From Haliclona indistincta (lineage: Eukaryota; Porifera; Demospongiae; Haplosclerida; Chalinidae), in NCBI GenBank assembly GCA_964017065.1, contig OZ024789.1, forward strand, positions 11,722,914 through 11,786,913: a DNA stretch of 64,000 nucleotides, read 5' to 3'. The notes under the pieces were generated by a model. It had not been told where the DNA came from, searched no databases, and saw only the letters and a list, made by a program, of their open reading frames with translations. The position numbers were made by a program, and so were the translations under genes. Positions 24,101-36,091 of this stretch are shown here, in pieces (position 1 is the stretch's first letter; the number at the start of each line of letters is the position of its first letter).

Positions 24101-27100
24101 ATCTGCATAGCATGATTATCTACTATGGTAATGATCTATGATCTGCTATGATTTTCTGATTACTATGGATATGCTAGCATGATCAATATGAATATCATAC
24201 TAGCATATCCAGTGTTCTCGCTAGGCTTTTTTCTGGTGGTGCTGCACCACTTGGTTGTTAAAATGCACCACTTGGTTGCCACTTGGTTGTTACATTGCAC
24301 AACTTGGTTTTTACAATTTTTACTGCAATCCCAGTGATGATTATCAGATTTTAGTAATTTTGTCTGATCAAGAGCAATAATGGTTGATTTATTATACCAA
24401 CTGTTTTGACCTCCAAACCACAGCACATGTAGATTTTAATGATATTCACATTGAGTGAATTGACACTATGTAATTATGTTTGGTTTGCACCACTTGGTTC
24501 TCAAATTCTAGCAAGAACACTGAGCATAACCACAAGTGATGAATATCAATACTTGAATCTTGTTCACTAACCTTGTGTGTCTTGTTCCTTTCCACTCTCC
24601 TGTAGCTAATGAAGGAAACAGCTCACTCACTACACACTCTACAATATTGACTGTATATAGATCTGACCAATGGTCACACTAACCTGTTGCTGTAGCTGTC
24701 TTCTCTCAGTGTCTAGTTCTGATATTCTCAGCCTAATCCTTAGCTCATGTCCCTGAAATGCTCCCTTTATCCTGGCCTCTTTCAGTCTCTTCGGGTACTC
24801 TGTGTTGTTGCTCAGTGTCTCTCTCTCCATCACTCCCTCCACACACCACTGCCCACTAGTGTCCTGGACTGTATGGAGGACATGAGCTATAATGTGCAGT
24901 CCACCACTGTCAGTGTGTGCATCAGCTGCTGTAGCTACTGTTGATTACTGCATGGACACACACTGTGCTCACTTAGCTCTATAATGCTAGTGGCAGCTTT
25001 GCACTCATATCCTCCAAACACTAGTATCCAGACACAGTGGGCTCCTAGATGCAACACTGACATAGAGTGACAGTGTCGTTGTGTCACTGAATCAGGTAGT
25101 GTTGGTAGCTATAGAACACAATAAAACAACACATTATATGAACCATACAATACTACATGACATGTACAGTATCTCATTATAATAGAATCAAAATAATTAC
25201 AAAGTTCTCAAGTCAAGTGGAACTATTCTTCACACACATCAAACCACAAACAAATTAATTAGTTATAACTTAGTTAATAACAAGAAAGATTTTATTGTAC
25301 AGTTAATCATTCTGTGAAATGTCATGATCATCTTGTTTGTGTGAGCACATTCACAATGTGGTTGTAACTAAATTCATGTGAAATACCTTGATCCATTGGT
25401 TAGTATCACATAACCACATATCACTCAGTTCTGCATCACCATATCCTCCACTCATCACAAACACAGGACCAGTAATGTGTGATGCAGCATGACCCCATCT
25501 CCCCACAGGCCATTGGACAGACTGACTAAGTGGTTTCTTGATCTTGGTCCAGTTCTGAGAAGACAAAGATATCATAGACTCCTAGAAATATCACAGGCTA
25601 TAGACTAATGCAATATCACCAGAAATGAAGGACATCACACAGAATTACGTTTATGCACAGAACACGATTTACTTGTTACAGTAATGTAACACGATGAATA
25701 TAACAGGTTGCTAATGACAACCACTCCATTCCGTTAAGGTCACCTTGGATCATAGTTCACTGTATGTCTTCTTGCACAGTTTCTACTAGTCCCAGTAGCG
25801 TCTATGGTACTGAATAGGACTCCTATTGGTGCACCTCAAACGTCTGCTTCCTTCGCTTTGCATTTTTGCCGTTCGCTAGGATGGTACAAGTAGGTAGCCT
25901 CGTACCCAGGCCTATTGAGAAGAGATAACCGGTTTCCAACAGATAGAGAGAGAAAGAGAAAGTGGATTGCTGCGCTGAGAAGAGAGCCGGACTGGGAGCC
26001 TATACAGTCTACTCTTGGCTATGCAGTGCTCATTTCGTTTCTGGCGCTATAAGAGCAACGACAAGACCTCACCAGAATTCATTCTATCTTTATTTTCACG
26101 TGTAGACCATCTTGCTAAGCGAAAGGCAGAAGATAGCCTTTCACGACATGAAAGGGCGGCGAAGAGAGCGAGGCAAAGAGGAAAGGAAGCAGAGAAAGAG
26201 AATCGTGAGAAGCAGCGTCTCACTGCAGCAGATTCATCCCTTGTTGAAAGCGTTACCGCTCAGCCATTTGAACCCCTGGAGAGTTTGGCTTTAACCAGTG
26301 AGTGCTGCTCAGCACCCAGCGATCATGGTGAAGCTACTTCGTCATCACTAAATAATTCCAGGTTTGATGAGAGTCTATAGGTTTCTCCCCTCATGAGTCC
26401 GAAGATGAAGCAGTCACTCATACCCAAGGTTCAACTGACTGCCTACAAGGAGCTGCATCAGTGCTTTCAACAAGGGATGAACACTCAACAAGGCATATCA
26501 GTACAATGACTGAATTGCACAGCAAAGAGATTTCCGATTTGCAAAGTGAGTGTCAACATCTTCAAGACGACACTATTATCTTGAGAAATGATCTGAAGTC
26601 TGGGTAAATTTGGCTTTGTGAGGAATTTCTTTCTGGAAATGCGGATAAAAAGGTCAAATTCTATACCGGAATTCCCACTTTTGAACTTCTTAAGGTAATT
26701 TTTATGCTTGTCTGTGTCAGTGTACCTAGTCAAGCTAATTCTACACTAAGCAACTTTCAGCAGTTTGTGGTGGTGCTGGCTAAACTTAGATTAAACTTAA
26801 CCAATCAAGATATCGGTTATCGTTTTGATGTACACCAGAAAACTATATCAAAAATGTTTAAGAAATGGATAAAGTTTATGTACATAAGACTGAAACCATT
26901 GATAAAGTGGCCTAAATGAGAAGAACTCCTTTACTCAGGAATAGAGTTCAACAGAAGTTGACAGCAAGGCGAGGATCTGGACACTTGACCAATCTATGTT
27001 ATGTGCGTGTGTGTCAGTAGGGTGTGATAGGAAGCTGGTTCTGTGGTTGGTTTTTCCAGAGGTTTTTTTCCTTAAAAGGTTTCTTCTGGTTTTTCCCTGG

Positions 27101-29731
27101 ATGGTGGTGGGCCCCACCTAGCCTCATACCCAGGCTCTCTGGCATGAGAGATTTAATTATGCGTGGGTGTTGAAATGCGGGGGTGGCGATTGAGAGCCTG
27201 GTATCTAGCGTTTTGAATTAATGAGCTGTCAGAACAGAAGCACGTGCAATGATGTATTAACGCCCACCAAGATATCGCTATGACGTCTTTTTTTACTACA
27301 TGGCTGCGCCTTCACTGCATTGATCGAGCATCTGCGTCTCTCACAAGCCTGACTGCCTACCATAAGAGCATCAAGTGGGACAATGCTTGCACAAAGGCAT
27401 TATATATATGACTCGTGTAGCTCCATGAGGTGCGTTCCAATTTATCAATACTAAGGTATAGCCTCGTACGTCCACGTGTTATGCCTGATAAACTTGTACT
27501 AGCGTGCGGGCAGCTCTCTCCAATTGTGACAGTCTGCTCTCTTAACAGCCTAAAAACTATCTGGAACGCGTCGCAAAGTTACATAGCCAACAGCATAGCC
27601 ATAGTGCACGATCAGAATCAGTCATCCTATAAATGTGACACAAAGTAACACAATAGTGAACTAAAATATACGGATTCATGGAATTCCATAAATCGTCTAC
27701 GCATGTGTGAATCAGTGGATACCAGGCTCTCAATTGCCATCCCCGCATTTCAACACCCACACATAATTAAATCTCCGCCAGAGAGCCTGGGTACGAGGCT
27801 AGGCCCCACCATCCAAAAAGCACGTCATTGGCCCACAAGCTTGTTTTCGTTTTTGTTCATAGTAGTTTTTGTTGCTATTTTGTGGTTAAATCAATTGTTA
27901 AGGTGGCGGGTACCCTTTCGCCCACGCAACATGAATATTGTAAAAACTTGTGGTGATAATAATTATAATCATAGCACAATGTAGCACGTGAGCTTGTACA
28001 ATAATACAACTGTCGACTGTTGACTCGCCGACTCGCTACTAGTGAACTGTTTCTGCGTCAACTATAGCGAACAGCTCAGTGCAGCGGACCATATGGCCAG
28101 GTTTTCTCAGTTGTATTAAGTCGTGGGCAGGGCCAGAGGGTGAAACTTTTGGCAAGAAAGTAGCCGTTCAAGAGTTATGGCTCGAAGAAGGCGCGAAACC
28201 GCTGTGTGTTTTTTACTTTCTAGCTATTTTCTCTACGCTGACTTACCAGGAGCCCCAAAAGACTACCTCTGCCCCTGCTCTGGATATAGAAGCGTGGAAT
28301 GGCGGCATCTGTTCATGTTTCTCTGCCAAGGCTTGGACAAAAGTTGACGCAGAAAGTCGAAAAACTTAGTGCTGTGCTTTTTTGATTGCTGCCGCCTACG
28401 TGCTTTATATTTAATTTTTGTTTAAAGCAAGTGCAGAAGAATAGTCTTTGGTGTCTCTATTAGTTGCCTTTATGCTGTTCTAGCGCGTTTTATATTGACA
28501 CAGTGATTGTATATATTTTTGGTGAAAAACTTATGAATAATTAATGAGCAAAGGGTACCCGCCACCTTAAGTGGCTGCACAACTGGCAGAAACACAAGCT
28601 TGTGTTGTGATAATGTGGGTGAACAAGGGGCGTAGTTCCGGGATGTATTATGATTGTGTGTATCAGTACTGAATGTTTATGAGATCAATATGATGTGATC
28701 AGATCACACAAGAGTGGAGCCACAAATCAGTGCTATACTATTCATACAGTGTCTACAGCACTCACCACAGAATGTCTCTCCAGATCTACAATATACAAAT
28801 CATCAGACCAGCGGCTTGATGGAGTGGTACCACCAAACATAGCAGCCCTCTTCCCTTCCACTGTTGTCAATGTGACATGATAACAAGAAGGAGGAGCTTG
28901 TCCTGTGACTACTGGTGAGCTCCACCCATCATCTGGAGGACAATAACAACTCATGAGTTATAACACATAAACAGTAACTTTGAGACAACATGTATTATCA
29001 TCTCTCTCATTATGAGAGATGGGTCTATGAACGAGGCTACTCACTATACTATAAGAGGACTATACTGAGACAACACAGTTTCACTCACTTGTGGACAGAG
29101 AGAAAATGTGTTGTTCATTGGTATATACACCACCATACTGTGGTTCTTGATACTGTGCTCCATGTTGTGGTGATGATGGGACAGCATGACCCTTCCCTCC
29201 CACCACATACAAGAGGTCCTCCTCTCCATCAGTGAAGTGCACCATTCCACACCATTCCTTCTGCATTGGTGCCCCATCTTCTGTTGTTGAGGGAGCCAAC
29301 ATCCTCCATTGCATGGTGGAGGTGCTCAGTGTGTGAACACTGTTGTGGTAGCAGCCACTGTGACCACAGTAACCACCGAAATAGCGCAGCTCATTCCTGA
29401 CAGCAACACAGGAATAGCCCGTCACTCCCAGTGGAGGTGTTCCACGTGTGGTGCGCTGCTCCCAGAAACCAGTGTTCACGTCGAACACCTCCAAACTGGA
29501 GAAAAACTGACGCTTCTCAGCGCTATCGTGCACCTCAGGCATTCCACGCTGGTATCCGCCCCACAGGTAAACATGATCGTTAGCAACAGCTGTGCTGTGT
29601 TCCTTACGACCAGCGGGTTCCCTCCATCCATCCACTGTGAGGAGTAACAATCAGTCACTGTTTGAACACATGACACAACTCATGAACTCACCTCCTCGCT
29701 GCTGCTGGCGAGTGCCGCCGGGTATGGCCAT
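21197..29731 (-). CDS. Kelch-repeat and coiled-coil protein
   Basis: Long multi-exon gene. Supported exons in frame: 29731-29692, 29634-29089, 28932-28766, 25554-25387, 25108-24973, 24937-24684, 24600-24573, then several small exons and a last exon 21297-21197. The start ATG at 29731 gives MAIPGGTRQQQRG joined to VDGWREPAGRKEH. The N-terminal half is a beta-propeller with kelch hallmarks (VYLWGGYQ, LRYFGGYCG, LLYVVGGKG, AAMFGGTTPSSRWSDDLYIV, VFVMSGGYGDAELSDMWL, WILVFGGY). The middle is coiled coil (about 22440-22230 and 22066-21890: KKREQELMEKLNAAQ, EEEQKELLRVLEQTKRM). The C-terminus reads SATYKYEKWIADTKALEIF. Kelch propellers bind partners and coiled coils dimerise; no enzymatic role is visible, and the exact family is not recognised. 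Intron 3 (3.2 kb) and a later intron are packed with transposons. Confidence 0.85.
22721..23172. mobile_element. Fold-back MITE, TAGTCTGG ends, 8-base TSD
   Basis: Ends TAGTCTGGCCGCTGCCCCTC and its complement extend about 80 bases inward as a near-perfect inverted repeat. Exact 8-base target duplication TTTACACC at 22713-22720 and 23173-23180. Nested in the composite element of this intron. No coding capacity. Confidence 0.85.
23201..23805. mobile_element. Fold-back MITE, TAGCCTCG ends
   Basis: Inverted ends TAGCCTCGAACCAGGCTCTT and the complement, about 35 bases each, around 530 bases of unique sequence. Flanks CTGTCTACAC and CTGTCTAAAC form an imperfect target duplication. Same end family as the elements at 27119 and 19848. 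Short open frames inside have no recognisable domain. Confidence 0.75.
24210..24522. mobile_element. hAT-type MITE
   Basis: Inverted ends CAGTGTTCTCGCTAG and CTAGCAAGAACACTG with 8-base flanks AGCATATC (24202-24209) and AGCATAAC (24523-24530), one mismatch. End sequence, size of 313 bases and 8-base duplication fit a non-autonomous hAT element. It contains a degenerate repeat of GCACCACTTGGTTG. It lies within a kelch-gene intron. Confidence 0.8.
25896..26955 (+). pseudogene. Truncated DDE transposase remnant
   Basis: A TAGCCTCGTACCCAGG-type end at about 25896 is followed by an open frame 26015-26380 (Arg/Lys/Glu-rich), then, interrupted by stops and frame changes, KVKFYTGIPTFELLKV and LRLNLTNQDIGYRFDVHQK, ending with KWIKFMYIRLKPLIKWPK near 26918. 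These match the HTH_Tnp_4 region that precedes a DDE_Tnp_4 catalytic domain in THAP/Harbinger-like elements. The catalytic domain itself is absent. Located in kelch-gene intron 3, opposite strand. Confidence 0.65.
27119..27802. mobile_element. Fold-back MITE, TAGCCTCATACCCAGG ends, 8-base TSD
   Basis: Inverted ends of about 60 bases starting TAGCCTCATACCCAGGCTCT. Exact 8-base duplication GCCCCACC at 27111-27118 and 27803-27810. No transposase. Same family as the end at 25896 and the MITE at 23201. Confidence 0.85.
27902..28566. mobile_element. TTAA-flanked MITE
   Basis: Inverted ends GGTGGCGGGTACCCTTTCGC and GCAAAGGGTACCCGCCACC bounded by TTAA at 27898-27901 and 28567-28570. TTAA duplications are the mark of piggyBac and Kolobok insertions. 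The open frame inside (28079-28369) has no recognised domain. Confidence 0.75.
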
Positions 29732-29797
29732 GATGGAGGAGGAAGAAAACACGAAAGAGATCTCGAGAGCTCTGTTGCAAGGGGTGGTCGCTCCAAT

Positions 29798-31530
29798 CAT
29801 AGACTTTAGAGTACAGGGACTGGAAACGCTAAATCAAAACATATTACGTGACGTCACACTCGCGTATGCACCCGCGTTTCGCTTTTCTAGCTGCCACGCC
29901 TTCATGGTCTTCTTCTACACTCAGTTTTGACGATCAATAGCGCGCCGACAAAAGGCTTTGGCAAGTTTCTGTTGATGTCAGTAGTTAGTCTACAGTCACT
30001 CGTCTACGTGTACTAGCCTATACTCGTTCAAACGCTCGTTTATACCGTTCCAGTTGTTCTCATACACAGAGACGACGTGTTTTGAGTGTTTGTGTTCTTT
30101 TTCTGAAAAGGATAAGCTGTCCATTTGTTTGCTTTAAGTTGAATAACATTTTAAGAACCACTGTCTATAGCCTAGTCCAGTTTCTTTTGCCCTAATAACT
30201 TGATACTTTGTGTAAAGGGTTCACAACATACATTTTACAGCTATAATATTAATGTTTTTGTGTTCTTTTTTCTCTTCGGTTCAAAAAGCTATATACAATT
30301 TTATGAATATATCTTATAATATAACTATTGGGATGTAGTTTAAGTGTATTTTATTTACTACTGAGTAGTTGGTAATGCCTACAGCTTCATTGTTATCACA
30401 TCAGTAAATCATCACTATAATAATGGTTTAATATGTGATTTTGATTTTAGCAAAGTCTTTTGTGGAATTAACAAGATTTCTTCTGAAGCAGTCAGGTGTT
30501 CATTGTGTCTTAAGTACAAAACTTTCCCAAGACAAATTGGAATCTTTTTTCGGAAAGCAGCGAATGAAAGGGGATACTGTGAAAATCCTAACGTCTAGTT
30601 TCCTATAAGGTGCACAATCACTGCGGGTTCAAGGGTCTGTCACTCACAATCACTGCATTGAAGCCTATGCTAGGGGTAACACAAACAGAGGGCATAGTTC
30701 ACAGCATCAGATGGTGACTGTAGATGACACTCAACTCCCTAAACACAGATAATCAGATCATGAAATATTAATGTGTTGTTTTTAACTTTTTATTTTTTTT
30801 ACCATTCTCAGTATGAATAAGATGAGCTCAACTCAGCATTATATATAGTTACATGTATGCATGCCAACATAATCAATTTAAAGAATACTATTAAGCATCT
30901 TATCTAGCTCAAATTGTTCTTCGTCATCAGTCATAATAAACAAACTTTCAGCTTCAATCCTTAATTCACGTAAACCTGTTGTCTTCTTGGTCGACTTCTT
31001 CACAGTCTGCTTATATTGCTCTATACGAATTCCCCAGCTGATGTTAACTATTGTTACTAGGTAAAGTTTTACAACTTCGATCCACTAAAAGCGTTTTGTT
31101 GCATCTTCGTCTAGGTCTGCTGTAATGGTTGACCAAGCTAGTACACCACCGTCACAAGCAACTTCATCAATAATCTCGCGTCTTTACTATGTTCTCTCGT
31201 GTCTTGTACATCCTCAAACAGAAATTCTGAAAGCGAAACTATAAACAAGTTCTCTTCGTGAGTCATCAACATTCAGACTTGCGTCCAGTAACTGCTGTGC
31301 TCGTTTCCTTTGCAAGAACCATTCGCGGGGTGGCCAAGGAGAAGTCGGGATCTTTTGGAATAGCTGCTATAGCGCGGCATAGCCTTTCAGTAGCAACCAC
31401 TCGACTATCCATGCTCGATCCATGCTTGCCGCTCGAGTAGCAATAATTTTACGGAAGTATACTGAAAGCGAAACGCGGGTAGTTTCTCGTAATCCCGGGC
31501 GTTTCCAGTCCCTGTACTCTAAAGTCTATG
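29798..31530. mobile_element. P-element-like transposon remnant
   Basis: Inverted ends CATAGACTTTAGAGTACAGG and complement, at least 30 bases each, with CTCCAAT (7 bases, perhaps 8) repeated at 29791-29797 and 31531-31537. Plus strand at 30520-30585 encodes LSTKLSQDKLESFFGKQR, the conserved C-terminal transposase segment of P-element/THAP9-like proteins, followed by AQSLRVQGSV after a frame break. Minus strand near 31000-30890 encodes ESLFIMTDDEEQFELDKM followed by a stop, possibly part of another inserted element. Both reading frames are decayed. This element fills the space beyond the kelch-gene start. Confidence 0.7.
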
Positions 31531-31903
31531 CTCCAATAGACCTTTGACCTAAAGAATGCAATAATCAGATAATTGACGTGACGTCACGGCTGGAGTACAT
31601 TCTTCCGCCATTTTGTTTCGTTAATGCATTGTGGCATGCAATAGGAAAAACAGCGTTTTGCGTACAGTACGTATCGGTTATAGCGTGGGTCTTTGATTTT
31701 CGGTGATTCTATCGTTATAAGCAGTATATCGTTATGCTCGATACTAATTAATATTCATTTAATATTAATACATGTAGAATAAGATGTGAGTGTTCAGTAC
31801 TAATAATAGTAACACAACTATGCTGACAGTGTTGGAATGTGCATAACAGAGATCGCATCTAGTTTTGAATTTATAATAAATCAACATAGTTTATGATTGT
31901 CAC

Positions 31904-32859
31904 CAAGAGTTCATTAAGTAAGATTGTACCCCACCACACCCAAAGATCAAAGGAAAATGGCATGGTATATATCCCATATACACAGGAAAATATGGATATT
32001 TTCCAGGATATTAAAGTTAAAACAGGCAAATATGGATATTTTCCAGGAAGTGGCAAAGTGGCACTAGTCCCTTGTCCACACCTGCCCACCCGGCGAAAGT
32101 GAGTGGAGCTTTATACCCCAAAAATAGCAGATACTAGTGGGCCATCGTCAATAAATTATCAATAAATTTTTGGCGCACGTGTTAACCTTTGGGAAAGGTC
32201 AGCCAGCATTGCTGCCTGAAAGCCAAGTTACCGTGCGTTTTAGCTGCACAAAAGTTGACGCCAGGCTTCGTTTGTCGCCCAACTTGAACACGGGCGCTCG
32301 CCATTATAGACCTGGCGAGTGTGCGCTTGGAGGCGAGTGCCCTGGGCTCCCATCGCTCGTAGATATTCGCTTACAAGCTACAGAACAGCTCGTAGATCTT
32401 CGCTTACAAGCTACAGAACAGCTACAGCAGCTACAAACACCACAAGAAGACTGGTGGTTGGGTACAAGTCAGTTAACTCCCGGTCTCTTCGGCGATCGGG
32501 ATAATACCTCGGTGGTTAATTATGCCATCCTCGGGCTCCGCCCTCGGACAGCATAATTAACCACCTCGGTATATATCCCGTATCGCCTCAGAGACCGGGA
32601 GTTAACTATTACGTATGCAGCCGTCAATATACCCCGTTGGACGGCGTTGGACATTTTCTACGTCACAAGTTTACACAGCAGAAAGCATTAGGGGAATTTA
32701 GGGCTGCTATTCTAATGATATTCACTGTTGTGTAATGATATTCACAACAGCAGTAATGATAATCATCGCTTCTATAGGTAAACTTGTGACGTAGAAAATG
32801 TCCAACGCCGTCCAACGGGGTATATTGAGGGCTGCATACTCTTACTTAATGAACTCTTG
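31904..32859. mobile_element. DNA transposon with hairpin interior, empty site in paralogous copy
   Basis: Inverted ends CAAGAGTTCATTAAGTAAG and complement are flanked by TTGTCAC at 31897-31903 and 32860-32866. The paralogous DNA near 50931-50950 reads GATTGTTACACTGCAG straight through, i.e. the unoccupied site. Inside are two large hairpins: 32467-32607 (arms with GTTAACTCCCGGTCTC and CTCGGTGGTTAATTATGC) and 32609-32838 (arms with CCGTTGGACGGCGTTGGACA). No coding capacity. Confidence 0.8.
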
Positions 32860-33032
32860 TTGTCACACTGCAGACTTTCCATCCAATTACCTATTATTGT
32901 TACAGTTTAGCAGTTTTTTATACAGTGTAGCTGTTTGTTTCTTAGCAAACATAATTAGCATGAAATTAATTTAATCAGCTGTGCTCAGACTAAAGAATGT
33001 AAAGCGCAGCATTTTATTAAATCAATACTGAG

Positions 33033-33919
33033 CTATATCAATCTTTTCTGGACATTTTTAGGTTCTTTGTATGATACACTTTCTGCGGTGCCTCCTTTGT
33101 CTTCATCACTGTCACTATTGTCGTGTTTAATCTTTTTCAAGACGGGTCCATCATCGTCTTTGTCTTCCTTATCACATACACTCTTTTGCCCGTTTTGCTT
33201 CTGTGCATAATTATAAAGATCTATTATAATAGCCAATTAGTTGATTTGTATCCCAGTCACGTTTATCAAGTGCACGTTTTATTTTAACATTTTCATATGC
33301 TTGCTGTAGTTCATCGTGTAGTTCTTGACCAATTGAATCTTGTTTAGCTTGCTGCAACAAATAATTAATCATTTTCCCAGTATCCAAGGTTTCTAAAATG
33401 AAGTCATGTCCAATTAAGTACCGAATAGACTGTGCCGAGAGGTCTTCTGGATAATCATGAACCCAAAAGATGCGGATCACAGGTTTTGGTGCTTTTAGTT
33501 TATCATACCTTTTCACAATCTTGGCTGCACAATTCTTCTCTACTTCTCTTCTCTCCTCTCCTTGCTTATGATGCTCTTCAAAGCAAGGAGAGTAGTTTAG
33601 CCCAATGATACGAGATATTCTTCTGGCCTGTACAAAAGTTGCTCTTCTGCATGCTCCGCACCACGTTTAGAGAAAATCACATTCTTAATGTGGTAAATAT
33701 CATCTTTTTCGTCTTCAATTTGGAACAAAGCTGTCACACGTGGCAAGTATTGAAAATAACGATCTGATAACTTCTTTGGGTATAGTTGTGGTTTGATTCT
33801 AAGATCTCTCTGATTTGTCCTCGAACTAGAAGTCCTCCATTCCCATCTGAGAGTTCAACTCCAGTGAACACAGCACAGACCAATTTCTTCCATTCATCTC
33901 GAATACTGTGTGCCTCCAT
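33033..33919 (-). pseudogene. AID/APOBEC-like deaminase copy 1, frameshifted
   Basis: Starts MEAHSIRDEWKKLVCAVFTG, the family N-terminus, and proceeds through AEHAEEQ (catalytic H-A-E), LNYSPCFEEHH (first zinc Cys), VIRIFWVHDYPED and DELQQAYENV to an acidic/Lys tail (KKIKHDNSDSDEDKGG). At least two frame breaks: near 33770, and a small deletion between the H-A-E and SPC segments. The two zinc cysteines are 17 residues apart instead of 2-3, as in copy 5. It is the closest relative of copy 5 and part of the same duplicated block. Confidence 0.8.
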
Positions 33920-35253
33920 AACAAAATGGACATTAGCAGTCTATGCTTTCAATGTTTCAAATCTAACAAGAGCTGTAGTATCTATAGGCACTAAAGAACT
34001 AGGTGTGTGTGTGTCCGTTATATATCCCCTAACGTGAATCCGCAGCAAAAATGTAGGTAGATGATTTTGTTTACTTCTGTAACAGGACATTCATGACATG
34101 TTATTTTACTATATTCATTGATTTTGCTATAGAATATTCAACATTACTCATTAAATTGTTATAAAAATAAATAATTATAGTATAGTTAATAAACTAGCTA
34201 CCTTCTGTATGTGTGTGACCTAATAATTGAGCAACAGCCTTGTTCAATTATTGTAGTAAGCGTATGTTATCAACAATTGTCACCATAATTATCGTTGTTT
34301 GCATATTGATGCTACATACCAACAATATTACCATGCAATGCTCAATTTTCTCTGAGTATTGCTCCGTTCATATCATAGCTACACCATTTTTCGGCTTATT
34401 CCCAAAATATTTATCTTTTTATTTCACTCCTTGTCTGGTTCCTGTTTATAAAATCATTTACATATACCTTATCTTGGATTCTGCATGGTTATCTTCATGG
34501 TTTTCAAACTTCAATATCTATGTCAGTCTAGCTGAATTTTATTGAAGACCATGCATCAGATGTTTCCTTCTAAAATTAATCCATTCATTCGATCACATCT
34601 TCATATCATCAGTTCTGTTCTCTTTCAGTTCATGAATAACTTTATTTTTAACCCAAAGTCACGATAGCTTACCTTTTGAATATAGAGCGTTCATGTACAT
34701 GTAACAAGCCTTTTATGTCAACTTCTTTCCGAGCTTCTTCAATAATTAATTTTTTGAATCTTGTTTTATATCACATTAATTTGAAAGCTCTACGCCAGTG
34801 TTTTTAAATGATCATTAATTTTTGTTTAGATCCTTCATTAGCAGTTTGTAGAGAAGTAATATACTTTTACAAATTTTTAAGTTTAAAGGAGCTTGATACC
34901 AATCACACAATGTGCAGAAACTCATGCATCAAATGATTATGGACCCATCGGCAGAAGTGTATATATCGCTGGTTTAGAGAATTCTACGTCTTCACGATTG
35001 TACTTTTCTACAATAGCATCTCCACAGATTTCTGTACATGGCAGTGAATTGTTTTATGCACTGAGCACAGGTATAGCTATAATTTATACATGACTATGTA
35101 AGTCACTGCTCTGCGTGCACTTTGTCAAAAAATATCATTTATTTATTCCCTGCTTTCAATTTGATCACATTAATTTTCTCTCAATAATCTCACTTCGGTG
35201 GCTCTCTAGATACATAGCTGCTCAGTAGGCAAAATATGTAAAGTCTTAAATAT
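33920..35253. other. AT-rich intergenic DNA in deaminase array
   Basis: No gene supported. Much of 34130-34560 is paralogous to 52200-52570, marking the duplicated block. The hydrophobic plus-strand open frames (34240-34545, 52339-52650) differ in length and do not hold frame between copies. Confidence 0.5.
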
Positions 35254-35497
35254 TCATGATTGCAATAATTTTTTTCCAAGATTGTATATCCACTGGAATA
35301 TAAGCAGTCCCACATTTCCATCTGAGATTTTAGGTGTTACAGCAGTAAGCATAGATGAGACTATATAATTTATCTCATTCTTCTTTCCTAAGTTGAAAGC
35401 TGAAGTGTCGATCAACAAAGAATCATCGCATACTTTTAAACCAGACATTCCAGATCAGGATCAAGTAAACTTTTCCCAATGAAGTTGGTGACCTCCA
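35254..35497 (-). pseudogene. Deaminase N-terminal remnant A
   Basis: Short frame beginning near ATG 35497 and containing VCDDSLLIDTSAFNL and ISDGNVGLLIFQWIYNL. The second part resembles the family signature L-S-D-x-N-G-x-L-L-x-x-x-I-x-x-I-L, so it looks like the degraded start of another deaminase copy. A paralogous fragment lies at 52554-52784. No catalytic region remains. Confidence 0.5.
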
Positions 35498-36091
35498 TAA
35501 TGACACTGCAGTGTCTAAAGATCAGCAACAGAAGTGGCGCTCAAGACAACTAAGTGTCAACCAGTGCTGCTTTTAACATACCTCGCAGTACTTGAGAGCT
35601 ATGTGCATGTTTCAAAACTGAGTCACCTGACATGACTCAGCTTTCCATAAAAGGAAGTATATTAGAGTGTGCGTGATTGTGACCAAAGGAATAGCATCAG
35701 CATATTTACTTAAACAAAGTTATGAGCACATAGTTGATTAGTTTGGGCTGGCAGCAGTCAACTGTTCAATTGTCTTTTTGCTTCGCTCATGCATTCAGTT
35801 CATATTAGGTACTCTACTGTGTACAGACTTCAAGCAGTGATGACTGTTTAGTTAGCTTGCTTAGTCATTAAAAATTTACATGACACTTTCAGCATCTGCA
35901 TTGGAGAGACTTCTGAGCATGTTACACTATGTTTAGCTATTATAGTTACATGTGAACGATATAAAACTATTGAGAATAGTCATATTAATACTCTACTAAC
36001 GCTGACATATTTCTACTCTACTCTCTACTAACATGTTTTTAAAATGCAAGAGTATTATTTTGTACTAACTGCACTAGTCTACATAAAAAAT

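Noticed and set aside
28079..28369. 96-residue open frame within the TTAA-flanked element
   Set aside because: No recognisable domain and no repeated conservation visible.
33033..33919. Copy 1 as a multi-exon working gene
   Set aside because: The breaks do not coincide with GT/AG sites and include a small deletion relative to copy 5; intact relatives have no introns in this part.
34240..34545. Hydrophobic plus-strand open frame, with partner at 52339-52650
   Set aside because: The two are paralogous DNA but the frames diverge by indels; AT-rich non-coding sequence fits better.
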